Shown here: piece after piece, positions 14,633 through 22,180 of the stretch
How positions within the stretch are numbered: position 1 is the first letter of the stretch
Layout: each line of letters begins with the position of its first letter
Assembly (NCBI GenBank): GCA_937910665.1
Contig: CALEPR010000007.1
Coordinates: 1-36,375 of the forward strand
Source of the DNA: an uncultured Selenomonadales bacterium
Lineage (GTDB): Bacteria > Bacillota > Negativicutes > Selenomonadales > Selenomonadaceae
Direction of reading: 5' to 3'
DNA: 36,375 nt
Notes under the pieces: model-generated
Seen by the model: only the letters and a program-made list of their open reading frames with translations
Told to the model about the DNA's origin: nothing
The model's database searches: none
Position numbers and translations under genes: made by a program

Positions 14633-16234
14633 TTGAGAAAGTTGGAAAATTACAAACCGACAAAATTCATGGCGAAAAATTCAAGCTATGATAAAAATTC
14701 TGCGGATTATGCGGTTAATTTTATTCAAGAATTGTCGCACACAAAAGGAAAGTGGTCGGGAAAAAAATTTGAGTTGATAGAGTGGCAGGAGCAAATTGTC
14801 CGCGACATTTTCGGAATTTTGAAACCGAACGGTTACAGGCAATTTAACATGGCTTACGTGGAGATTCCGAAAAAATGCGGAAAGAGTGAGCTTGCGGCGG
14901 CGATTGCCTTGCTTTTGTGTTGCGGGGACGGCGAGGAGAGAGCGGAAGTTTACGGTTGTGCGGCAGACCGTCAGCAAGCGTCGATAGTTTTTGAAGTTGC
15001 CGCCGATATGGTCAGAATGTGTCCCGCATTGAATCGGCGGGTAAAAATTCTCGCGTCGACAAAAAGAATGATTTATCAGCCGACAAACAGCTTTTATCAA
15101 GTTTTGAGTGCCGAAGCCTACAGCAAGCACGGATTCAATATTCACGGCGTGGTTTTCGACGAATTGCACACTCAGCCGAACAGAAAACTTTTCGACGTAA
15201 TGACAAAGGGCAGCGGCGACGCTCGAACACAGCCGCTTTATTTTTTGATAACGACGGCGGGAAACGATACCGAATCAATCTGCTACGAAACACATCAAAA
15301 AGCGTTGGACATTTTGGAAGGCAGAAAAACAGACCCGACATTTTATCCCGTGATTTACGGGGCGAAAGAAAATGAGGATTGGACTTCGCCGGAAGTTTGG
15401 AAAAAGGCAAATCCGTCACTCGGAATAACTTTCGACATTGAAAAAGTTCGTACCGCTTGCGAATCTGCAAGACAAAATCCGGGCGAAGAAAATTCTTTTC
15501 GACAGTTGCGGCTCAATCAGTGGGTCAAGCAGTCGGTCAGGTGGATGCCTATGGAAAAATGGGACGCTTGCAATTTTGAAGTCAATCCCGACGAATTGGA
15601 AGGGCGGGTGTGTTACGGCGGCTTGGATTTATCTTCGACGACGGATATAACCGCTTTTGTTTTGGTGTTCCCGCCGACTGACGAGGACGATAAATTTTTT
15701 GTGCTGCCATATTTTTGGATACCCGAAGACAATATCGACCTTCGAGTTCGCCGCGACCACGTTCAGTACGACAAGTGGGAGCGGCAGGGATTTTTGCAGA
15801 CGACTGAAGGAAATGTTGTTCACTACGGCTACATCGAAAAATTTATAGAAAAACTCGGCGAAAAATACAACATTCGCGAAATTGCCTTTGACCGTTGGGG
15901 AGCGGTGCAAATGGTTCAAAACTTGGAAAGTATGGGCTTTACGGTCGTTCCATTCGGACAAGGTTTCGCGTCAATGTCGCCGCCGACAAAGGAATTGATG
16001 AAGTTGGTGTTGGAAAAGAAAATTGCTCACGGCGGTCAGCCCGTTCTGCGTTGGAATATGGACAACATTTTCATTCGCACAGACCCCGCAGGAAATATCA
16101 AAGCGGACAAACAAAAAAGCACCGAAAAAATCGACGGCGCGGTTGCCTTGATAATGGCGTTGGACAGGGCGATTCGTTGCGGGAACGACGTTTCGGAGAG
16201 TGTTTACGAAAATCGCGGGGCGTGGATTTTTTGA
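14633..16234 (+). CDS. terL: Terminase large subunit
   Basis: 533-aa packaging motor. ATPase: Walker A EIPKKCGKS (77-85) and Walker B VVFDE (173-177), with ITTAG coupling motif at about 206-210. Nuclease: GGLDLSSTTD with D332 and D338, and a further acidic residue in DGAVALIMALD near the end. Size and motifs are those of the HK97-type Terminase_1 family. The start is TTG 14633 with AGGTGA 7 bases upstream, just after the second terminator. It is separated from the small subunit by 6.7 kb of accessory genes. Confidence 0.95.
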   Translation: MRKLENYKPTKFMAKNSSYDKNSADYAVNFIQELSHTKGKWSGKKFELIEWQEQIVRDIFGILKPNGYRQFNMAYVEIPKKCGKSELAAAIALLLCCGDGEERAEVYGCAADRQQASIVFEVAADMVRMCPALNRRVKILASTKRMIYQPTNSFYQVLSAEAYSKHGFNIHGVVFDELHTQPNRKLFDVMTKGSGDARTQPLYFLITTAGNDTESICYETHQKALDILEGRKTDPTFYPVIYGAKENEDWTSPEVWKKANPSLGITFDIEKVRTACESARQNPGEENSFRQLRLNQWVKQSVRWMPMEKWDACNFEVNPDELEGRVCYGGLDLSSTTDITAFVLVFPPTDEDDKFFVLPYFWIPEDNIDLRVRRDHVQYDKWERQGFLQTTEGNVVHYGYIEKFIEKLGEKYNIREIAFDRWGAVQMVQNLESMGFTVVPFGQGFASMSPPTKELMKLVLEKKIAHGGQPVLRWNMDNIFIRTDPAGNIKADKQKSTEKIDGAVALIMALDRAIRCGNDVSESVYENRGAWIF

Positions 16235-16246
16235 CGGAGGGCGAAA

Positions 16247-17503
16247 ATGGAAATATTGAAACACATCAAAGAAATTTTCAAAAGCCGTGCCGAGCCGCAA
16301 AATTATTATAAATACATCGGAGTTCCGTTTTTGTTTGGAAAATCGGCGAGCGGAAAAAATGTAACAGAGTTCACGGCAATGCAGACATCGGCGGTTTATG
16401 CTTGCGTGAGAATTTTGTCGGAGTCGATAGCAGGGTTGCCTTTGCACGTCTACGAGTACAGCGGAAACGGCAAAAGAAAAGTTCCGAGCCACCCTCTGTA
16501 TTTTTTGCTCCATGACGCACCGAATTGCGAGATGACAAGTTTCACATTTCGCGAAACGCTGATGATTCATCTTTTGCTTTGGGGCAACGCCTACGCACAA
16601 ATTTTGAGGGACAAGGCGGGAAGAATAATCGGACTTTATCCGCTCTTGCCGAACAGGATGAGCGTCAACCGTGATGACAACGGCGAGATTTTTTATGTTT
16701 ACACCACAAACTTCGGAGAAAATCCGAAGTTGAAAAACGCTGTAAATATAAAGTTGAGAAAAAGTGAAGTTTTACATATTACGGGACTTGGTTTTGACGG
16801 TTTAATCGGTTACTCGCCGATAGCTGTGGCGAAAAACACAATCGGAATGACGATGGCTTGCGAGGAGTACGGGAGTGCATTTTTCGCGAACGGAGCAAGA
16901 CCGAGCGGAGTTTTGGAATATCCGGGCGTACTGAAAGACCCGTCGAAACTTCGCGAAAGTTGGCAGAGCGTTTACGGCGGTTCGTCGAACACGGGAAAAG
17001 TTTTAGTTTTGGAAGAAGGAACAAAATATCAGCAAATATCAATCCCGCCCGAAGAAGCACAATTTTTGGAGACGCGAAAATTTCAGATAAACGAAATCGC
17101 GAGATTGTACCGAGTGCCGCCGCACATGATAGGCGACTTGGAAAAAGCGACGTTCAGCAACATCGAAGAACAATCAATAGAATTTGTGAAGTATACGCTC
17201 AATCCGTGGATCGTTCGTTGGGAGCAGTCGCTTTGCAAAGCACTTTTGAACGAGTCGGAAAAGAGCAGATATTTTATAAAATTCAACGTGGACGGGCTGA
17301 TGAGGGGAGATTACGAAAGTCGTATGCAAGGTTACGCGACGGCTCGCCAAAACGGGTGGCTTTCGGCAAACGACATTCGCGAACTTGAGGACTTGAATCC
17401 GATTTCGGACGAAGAAGGCGGGAATTTGTACTTGATAAACGGCAACATGACAAAGTTGAAGGACGCGGGACTTTTCGGAAAGGGTGATAATTTTGAAAAA
17501 TAA
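16247..17503 (+). CDS. Portal protein, HK97 family
   Basis: 418-aa portal protein that forms the dodecameric DNA channel at one capsid vertex. Family stretches visible are TEFTAMQTSAVYACVRILSE (about residues 38-57), LLLWGNAYAQILRDKAGRI, the EVLHITG and GLIGYSPI segments, and RLYRVPPHMIG. The start is ATG 16247 with GGAGGGCG upstream. It lies 12 bases after the large terminase and overlaps the protease start. Length is normal and no damage is seen. Confidence 0.94.
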   Translation: MEILKHIKEIFKSRAEPQNYYKYIGVPFLFGKSASGKNVTEFTAMQTSAVYACVRILSESIAGLPLHVYEYSGNGKRKVPSHPLYFLLHDAPNCEMTSFTFRETLMIHLLLWGNAYAQILRDKAGRIIGLYPLLPNRMSVNRDDNGEIFYVYTTNFGENPKLKNAVNIKLRKSEVLHITGLGFDGLIGYSPIAVAKNTIGMTMACEEYGSAFFANGARPSGVLEYPGVLKDPSKLRESWQSVYGGSSNTGKVLVLEEGTKYQQISIPPEEAQFLETRKFQINEIARLYRVPPHMIGDLEKATFSNIEEQSIEFVKYTLNPWIVRWEQSLCKALLNESEKSRYFIKFNVDGLMRGDYESRMQGYATARQNGWLSANDIRELEDLNPISDEEGGNLYLINGNMTKLKDAGLFGKGDNFEK

Positions 17504-18179
17504 ATTTTGGAAATTTGTCCGCGATTCGGACACGGGCGAGCGGACTTTGCGACTTGAAGGAACAATCGCGAGAGAAACTTGGCTCGGCGACACGGTCACG
17601 CCGACAATTTTTCGCGAAGAATTAAATTCAGGTGACGGAAATATAACGGTGTGGATAAATTCGCTCGGCGGCGATGTTTATGCGGCGGCACAGATTTACA
17701 ATATGTTGATGGACTACAAAGGCGAAGTCACGATAAAAATTGACGGAATAGCGGCAAGTGCGGCAAGCGTGGTGGCGATGTCGGGCGGGACGGTCGAAAT
17801 GTCGCCTGCGGGAATGATGATGATTCACGACCCCGCGACGGTTGCGATCGGCAACTCAAACGAAATGCAAGCGGCGATAGATTTTTTGGACGAAATAAAA
17901 GAGTCGATTATCAACGCCTACGAACTGAAAACAAATTTGCCGCGAGAAAAAATTTCGGAAATGATGCGAGCGGAAACTTGGATGAACGCAAAAAAAGCCG
18001 TCGAATTGGGATTTGCGGACAAAATAATGTTCACGGAAAACCAAACGGAAGATTCCGAAGGAATGATTTTTTCAAGAATGGCGGTCACAAATTCGCTCTT
18101 GGAAAAATTCAAAAAAATTCCCGACGACAGAATTTTTGCGTCGGATTTACACAAAAGGTTGAATTTAATTTTGCATTGA
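17493..18179 (+). CDS. Head maturation protease, ClpP-like (S14)
   Basis: 228-aa ClpP-type prohead protease that would trim the capsid protein N-terminus. Catalytic residues are visible as NSLGGDVYAA (56-65), GIAASAAS with the likely nucleophile S89, and MMMIHDP with H112. The start is TTG 17493 after AAGGGTGA (17480-17487); the in-frame GTG at 17484 is part of that site. It overlaps the portal gene by 11 bases and is followed by the capsid gene 15 bases later. Confidence 0.92.
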   Translation: MKNKFWKFVRDSDTGERTLRLEGTIARETWLGDTVTPTIFREELNSGDGNITVWINSLGGDVYAAAQIYNMLMDYKGEVTIKIDGIAASAASVVAMSGGTVEMSPAGMMMIHDPATVAIGNSNEMQAAIDFLDEIKESIINAYELKTNLPREKISEMMRAETWMNAKKAVELGFADKIMFTENQTEDSEGMIFSRMAVTNSLLEKFKKIPDDRIFASDLHKRLNLILH

Positions 18180-18194
18180 ACGGAGGAATTTTTT

Positions 18195-19379
18195 ATGGAC
18201 ATTCAAAATTTGATTGAGAAAAGAGCAAAAATGTGGGAGCAGACGAAAAATTTTCTTGAAAGCCACACTGACAAGGACGGGAAAATTTCAGCGGAGGACG
18301 CGGCGGCTTATGAGAAAATGGAAAACGAAGTCAGCGACCTTTCCAAAAATATCGAGAGATTTCAGCGTCAATCAAGTATTGATTCGGCGTTGAAAGAACC
18401 GAAAACAAAGCCGATTTTGAACACACCTGCGGAAGAAATTTCTTTCACTGCGAACGACGAATACAGAAAAGCGGCGTTGAAGGCATTTCGTACAAATTTC
18501 CGCAACGTGCAGAATGTGTTGCAGGAAAAAATCGACGAACAGGGCGGCTATCTTGTGCCGGACGAATGGGACAGGCGGCTTATTGATGTGCTGAACGAAG
18601 AAAATGTGATGCGTTCACTCGGCACAAAAATCACAACTTCAGGCGAACACAAAATAAATATTGCGGCGACAAAACCTGCGGCATCGTGGATTGAGGAGGG
18701 CGAATCGCTGACTTTCGGCGACGCGACTTTTGACCAAATAATTTTGGACGCACACAAATTGCACGTCGCGATAAAAATCACCGAAGAACTTTTGTACGAC
18801 AACGCTTTCAATCTTGAAAGTTACATTATCGAGCAATTCGGAAAAGCTCTTGCAAACGCCGAAGAGGATGCATTTTTGAACGGGAACGGCAGCCACAGAC
18901 CGACGGGACTTTTCACGACGATAACGGATTGCGAAACCACGACCGGGACGAGTATTTCTGCCGACGATATTTTGAATTTGGTTTATTCGCTCAAGCGTCC
19001 GTATCGCCGCAACGCATCTTTTTTGGTGAACGACAGGACGCTTGCGACAATTCGCAAACTCAAAGACGCGAATCAGGCTTATCTTTGGCAGCCGAGTTAT
19101 CAGGCGGGAGAACCCGACAGGCTTTTGGGTTATGCGGTTCACACTTCGCCGTATGTGCCGACAATTTCAGCGGGAAATTCTGTTTTGGCTTTCGGAGATT
19201 TCAGCTATTACAACATCGGCGACAGAGGGACGAGAGCCTTTCAGGAATTGAAAGAACTTTTCGCGGGCAACGGCATGGTCGGCTTTGTGATGAAGGAGCG
19301 AGTCGACGGAAAACTTGTGCTGAAAGAAGCGGTAAAAGTTTTGAAAATCAAAGGCGGCAGTTCCGATGGTAACTCTTGA
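18195..19379 (+). CDS. Major capsid protein, HK97 fold
   Basis: 394-aa capsid protein. Residues 1-90 are a charged coiled-coil segment (delta domain) that acts as internal scaffold and is expected to be removed by the ClpP-like protease. The rest is the HK97 fold, starting about QEKIDEQGGYLVPDEW, with SWIEEGESL, DAHKLHVAIKITEELLYD, AFLNGNGSHRPTGLF and FGDFSYYNIGDRG. The start is ATG 18195 after CGGAGGAA. The gene is complete and overlaps the connector gene by 14 bases. Confidence 0.95.
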   Translation: MDIQNLIEKRAKMWEQTKNFLESHTDKDGKISAEDAAAYEKMENEVSDLSKNIERFQRQSSIDSALKEPKTKPILNTPAEEISFTANDEYRKAALKAFRTNFRNVQNVLQEKIDEQGGYLVPDEWDRRLIDVLNEENVMRSLGTKITTSGEHKINIAATKPAASWIEEGESLTFGDATFDQIILDAHKLHVAIKITEELLYDNAFNLESYIIEQFGKALANAEEDAFLNGNGSHRPTGLFTTITDCETTTGTSISADDILNLVYSLKRPYRRNASFLVNDRTLATIRKLKDANQAYLWQPSYQAGEPDRLLGYAVHTSPYVPTISAGNSVLAFGDFSYYNIGDRGTRAFQELKELFAGNGMVGFVMKERVDGKLVLKEAVKVLKIKGGSSDGNS

Positions 19380-19638
19380 GGTGGCGAAAGAATATTTGAA
19401 AGTCGATTCTTCGGACGAGGACGAAACGATAGAAATTTTGCTGAAGTCGGCGGTTCAAATTTGTGCGGACGTTGCGAGAATGAACGAAGATGAATTTTCG
19501 GAAGTCGGCGAAATCGGAAATGCGGCTGTACTTTTTGCGTTGGGATATTTTTATGAACATCGCGAGGACGGCGACCGCCGCGAATTGATTTTGACGCTCC
19601 GAGCGTTGCTTTTCGGAGTGCGGCGGGAGGGATTTTAA
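19366..19638 (+). CDS. Head-tail connector (gp6-like)
   Basis: 90-aa helical protein of the HK97 gp6-like adaptor family: VTLEVAKEYLKVDSSDEDETI, LLKSAVQICADVARM, then IGNAAVLFALGYFYEHREDG and LLFGVRREGF. It would form the ring under the portal. The start is ATG 19366, inside the end of the capsid gene, with an AAGGCGG site. It shares its last base with the start codon of the next gene (ATG 19638). Confidence 0.9.
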   Translation: MVTLEVAKEYLKVDSSDEDETIEILLKSAVQICADVARMNEDEFSEVGEIGNAAVLFALGYFYEHREDGDRRELILTLRALLFGVRREGF

Positions 19639-19976
19639 TGGAATTGAAAATTTCGGATTTGCGAGAAAAAATCACGATTCAACGCCCGCAAAAATACACC
19701 GACGGCGAAGGAAACATAATCGAAGAAACAAGCCCGGACTTGATAAAAGTTTGGGCTAAAATTTTGCCCGTCGCCGCGAAAAATTCCGAAGGCTACGCAG
19801 AAAAAATTCAAGCGACAGACTACAAAATTTTTATTCGTTATCGGACGGACATTCAAATTTCGGACACAATCGGTTGGAAAAATAAAAAATTGGAGCAGAT
19901 TTCGCCGCCTTATTTTTTTGACGGGAAGAAAAAATTTTTAATTCTGCAAGTGCGGGAGTTGGTCGAAAATGAATAA
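19638..19976 (+). CDS. Head closure / head-tail adaptor protein
   Basis: 112-aa protein of the SPP1 gp16-like head closure family: ISDLREKITIQRP near the N-terminus, VWAKILPVAAKNSEGYAE, TDYKIFIRYRTDI, and FDGKKKFLILQVRE at the C-terminus. It seals the connector after packaging. This is the last complete structural gene before the cargo block. It overlaps the truncated gene at 19969 by 8 bases. Confidence 0.9.
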   Translation: MELKISDLREKITIQRPQKYTDGEGNIIEETSPDLIKVWAKILPVAAKNSEGYAEKIQATDYKIFIRYRTDIQISDTIGWKNKKLEQISPPYFFDGKKKFLILQVRELVENE

Positions 19977-20118
19977 ATTGGCGGGAAAAATTCTGACGGA
20001 GTTGGGAGAAAACGCGAAAAAAGCGGCGTTGAAAGCACTTTTAGATTTCGTACAATACAAAAAGTATTTCAACGCCGTAATGGAAGAATTGTATAAAATT
20101 TCAATTAATCCTGACTGA
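19969..20118 (+). pseudogene. Remnant of gp10-like tail/neck gene, 5' part only
   Basis: The frame begins MNKLAGKILTELGENAKKAALKAL, which looks like the start of an HK97 gp10-like neck or tail-completion protein (normally about 130 aa). After about 24 residues the sequence no longer fits and the frame ends at 20118 after 49 residues. The end overlaps the stop of the reverse-strand gene at 20105. The phage sequence appears to be cut at about 20040-20100 by the incoming reverse-strand block. The gp10 assignment is inferred from position and the short helical N-terminus. Confidence 0.6.
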
Positions 20119-20473
20119 GAATTTCAGTTTTGTCGTCCATTATCACATCTTTAAATTTTTTATTTCCGATTGTACAATTTTCCAACAAATCATAAATATC
20201 GCCGTAACAACCGACATTCTCAAATTCATCGGCAACAGGATAACCAAATTTTTTACAGTGCATAACATATACTTGATAAAATCCGGGTTTGCTGTTTTCG
20301 AGTTTCGGACTCTCGGAATGTTCCAAAGGTTCACGGCACATACGGTAGTAAATTCCATCATACAGAAACTCAATCCCCATAAATTTTCTTTTATGATTTT
20401 CATCTGAAGAGCAACGACCGCTGTCATATTCATAAATAAAATCTTCCAAACGCTTATATTCGTTAATTCTCAT
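20105..20473 (-). CDS. Partner of GSRSSF-type protein, possible immunity protein
   Basis: 122-aa acidic protein: MRINEYKRLEDFIYEYDSG, MGIEFLYDGIYYRMCREP, VYVMHCKKFGYP, DLLENCTIGNKKFKDVIMDD. No catalytic motif. Its start overlaps the stop of the upstream gene by 4 bases (ATGA), so the two are translationally coupled. I recall the same two-gene order in other Bacillota phages. Small size, acidity and tight coupling fit an immunity or chaperone partner, but this is inference. Codons are much more AT-rich than in the flanking phage genes. Confidence 0.72.
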   Translation of the reverse strand: MRINEYKRLEDFIYEYDSGRCSSDENHKRKFMGIEFLYDGIYYRMCREPLEHSESPKLENSKPGFYQVYVMHCKKFGYPVADEFENVGCYGDIYDLLENCTIGNKKFKDVIMDDKTEILSQD

Positions 20474-20844
20474 TTAAGTTTAAACTCCTTCCGAATTTTT
20501 TCTATCAATTTCTTTTCATCGGCAGTTATGGGAATACCTTTATCTGAATGATCCAAATACAAATGTTTGTGGGGCTGTATGCCGCTGTGTTTATGTTGTA
20601 AATCAATAACGGCAGCTTGATTGTTGTTCTCGTCATAAAAGGCAAGATGTTTTAATGCCCCGTTTTGAATTATTCCGTAAATTCTGTTCCTCGTATGAGA
20701 AAATTCGGGAGCTTTAACTGAACCACTTTCTTTTATCAAAATTTTTATATTGCCAAGTTCGCCGACAGAACGGTAAGTTTTACCGCCTTCCACAAACCGA
20801 AAGTCTTTTGCCGATACGTTTTTAAATGAAGATCTGCTGCCCAA
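20470..20844 (-). CDS. GSRSSF-type phage accessory protein, possible effector
   Basis: 124-aa protein starting at TTG 20844 with AAGGAGG upstream, inside the end of the DUF4417 gene (23-base overlap). It begins MGSRSSFKNVSAKDFRFVEGG and ends with a His-rich stretch (LQHKHSG, PHKHLYLDH) and a basic helix (KKLIEKIRKEFKLK). Similar proteins occur beside minor capsid genes in Bacillota phages, and the unit looks like a C-terminal effector domain. The conserved His and the coupled acidic partner suggest a nuclease-like toxin with its immunity protein, but no known active site is recognised. AT-rich codon use. Confidence 0.7.
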   Translation of the reverse strand: MGSRSSFKNVSAKDFRFVEGGKTYRSVGELGNIKILIKESGSVKAPEFSHTRNRIYGIIQNGALKHLAFYDENNNQAAVIDLQHKHSGIQPHKHLYLDHSDKGIPITADEKKLIEKIRKEFKLK

Positions 20845-21541
20845 AATAGTCCTCCTTCACTTCAAAAACAGGTGAAATATCGAAAAGTTTTTCTTGAAAT
20901 TGCAAAGAATTTTTCTTTTGAAAAGTTTCTTTATATGGAAAATTTATAAATCGTCCTTTCATTTCCGATAACATATCACCATAAACGATAATCAAAGGCG
21001 GGGATATACGCTTAATCATCTCTTCATATCCCCGCATAAAATATTCTTTGTCTGATTTACTCCCAAGAGTAGAAATAATAACAACAGAACCTTTTTCGAC
21101 CCCGCTGAAACTTAAATCATCCCATTCACTTGTAGTCCAACCGACGGTAGGAATCGCTAAAATTCCGTGTTCCTGCCAAAAACAACCCAACCAACGATTT
21201 TTATAAATTTGATGAAGATATTCGGGAAATTCCATCTGCGGATGTATTGTAAAATCAGGTGTTGCAACAGCATAAGCCGACTGCAACAGAACAACATTTT
21301 CCAAAGAGTGCAACCAATATTTTTCTAAATTGTTATCGTACCTGAAAAAGAGAACAATTTTATCGGAATTGTTGTATTTGTTCGACAAATTTTGAATATT
21401 TATGGGATTCATATTCGAGATTGTCAACATAGTTTCCGATACTCTTTTCATCACAGGTATTTTAAATTTGTCATATTTATGATTTTCAAAAAGCGGATGT
21501 ACAAGATTAAAAATTTTTTCGTTTGAAATATCCTGTTTCAA
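20822..21541 (-). CDS. DUF4417 protein
   Basis: About 239 aa. It matches the DUF4417 family as I know it: YDNNLEKYWLHSLENV, then VATPDFTIHPQMEFPEYL, YKNRWLGCFWQEHGI, IPTVGW, GVEKGSVVIISTLG and PPLIIVYGDM. The function is unknown. The family is found in phages and other mobile DNA of Bacillota. The start is TTG 21541 because GGAAAGG lies 9 bases upstream; a TTG at 21559 is in frame but has no site. A promoter with TTGACA and TAGACT lies about 100 bases upstream. First main gene of a three-gene reverse operon. Confidence 0.82.
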   Translation of the reverse strand: MKQDISNEKIFNLVHPLFENHKYDKFKIPVMKRVSETMLTISNMNPINIQNLSNKYNNSDKIVLFFRYDNNLEKYWLHSLENVVLLQSAYAVATPDFTIHPQMEFPEYLHQIYKNRWLGCFWQEHGILAIPTVGWTTSEWDDLSFSGVEKGSVVIISTLGSKSDKEYFMRGYEEMIKRISPPLIIVYGDMLSEMKGRFINFPYKETFQKKNSLQFQEKLFDISPVFEVKEDYFGQQIFI

Positions 21542-21614
21542 GTAATCGAACCTTTCCAAAACAGAAATTTTTTCTCGACCAAGACGTGTGTTTTATTTTC
21601 ACACAAGCAATCAA
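21507..21614 (-). CDS. Possible 35-aa leader peptide
   Basis: A short frame starting TTG 21614 just 4 bases after a strong AAAGGAGG site. It reads through the start region of DUF4417 in another frame and stops inside it. The product is basic (KIKHTSWSRKNF, VRLLETGYFKRKNF). The ribosome binding site has no better start near it, so a translated leader that controls DUF4417 is plausible. It could also be a chance frame. Confidence 0.35.
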   Translation of the reverse strand: MIACVKIKHTSWSRKNFCFGKVRLLETGYFKRKNF

Positions 21615-21638
21615 ACCGCCTCCTTTAATGACAAAAAT

Positions 21639-21667
21639 AGTCTAAACATCAAAACAATTTTTGTCAA
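21639..21667 (-). promoter_or_regulatory. Promoter of reverse cargo operon
   Basis: On the reverse strand, TTGACA (21667-21662), 17 bases, TAGACT (21644-21639). It has a perfect -35 and a good -10. It lies ahead of the AAAGGAGG site and the DUF4417 operon, so the block carries its own promoter and does not depend on the phage late operon. Confidence 0.75.
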
Positions 21668-21674
21668 GCGTTTT

Positions 21675-22076
21675 TTAGTAATTCGTCATTTGTTTGTTGC
21701 GTTTAGAAAATTTTCTTGCGGAGTTTAAATCAAAAATCATTGTTTCGTTGTCAAACATAAAACCGTCTGCACGATAGTTAAATTCTTGCAAATTCCAATC
21801 CATCATGGACGCAATCATTTGTTGAATTTCGCGATTATTAAATCTCACGCCTGTTTGTAAATTTTTTTCATTACGATAAAATGAAACGGAGTTTTCGGTA
21901 TTTTTTTCACATTGCTGTATTGCGATTTGTTTTTTGTTTGAATTGCAAAGAATTTTTATAAACTCGGTTTTGTTCATATGTTTAACAACGTTTTTGTTAA
22001 AATTTAATCCGTTGTCTGTTACGGACAGAAAAGAACTTCCGCTTAAAATCGGTATTTCCACAAAACCTTCCAACAT
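21675..22076 (-). CDS. Hypothetical cargo protein (133 aa)
   Basis: Starts at ATG 22076 after AGGAGGTGA with ideal spacing. The product begins MLEGFVEIPILSGSSFLSV and includes FIKILCNSNKKQIAIQQCEK, SVSFYRNEKN and VRFNNREIQQMIASMMDWNLQEFNYRADG. It ends with a basic tail KFSKRNKQMTNY. No family is recognised with confidence; the central part resembles short proteins common in Bacillota mobile elements. It has its own promoter and AT-rich codon use and is separated from the DUF4417 operon by that operon's promoter. It may be a regulator of the block, but no helix-turn-helix is evident. Confidence 0.7.
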   Translation of the reverse strand: MLEGFVEIPILSGSSFLSVTDNGLNFNKNVVKHMNKTEFIKILCNSNKKQIAIQQCEKNTENSVSFYRNEKNLQTGVRFNNREIQQMIASMMDWNLQEFNYRADGFMFDNETMIFDLNSARKFSKRNKQMTNY

Positions 22077-22105
22077 TTAAATCACCTCCTTTTTTTAGCT
22101 TTTGA

Positions 22106-22134
22106 AGTGTAGCATATAAATAATAATTTGTAAA
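22106..22134 (-). promoter_or_regulatory. Promoter of 133-aa cargo gene
   Basis: On the reverse strand, TTTACA (22134-22129), 17 bases, TACACT (22111-22106) with a TGC extended -10 element. The string ATATGCTACACT here is identical to the -10 region of the RepL gene promoter at 29074-29085. Confidence 0.7.
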
Positions 22135-22180
22135 TACTTTGATTGCCATTTGACAGATTTTATGATTTTATTACAGTTAA

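Noticed and set aside
19969..20118. Complete small gene after the head closure gene
   Set aside because: The N-terminus fits the start of a longer neck protein and the end overlaps a foreign reverse gene. A remnant is more likely.
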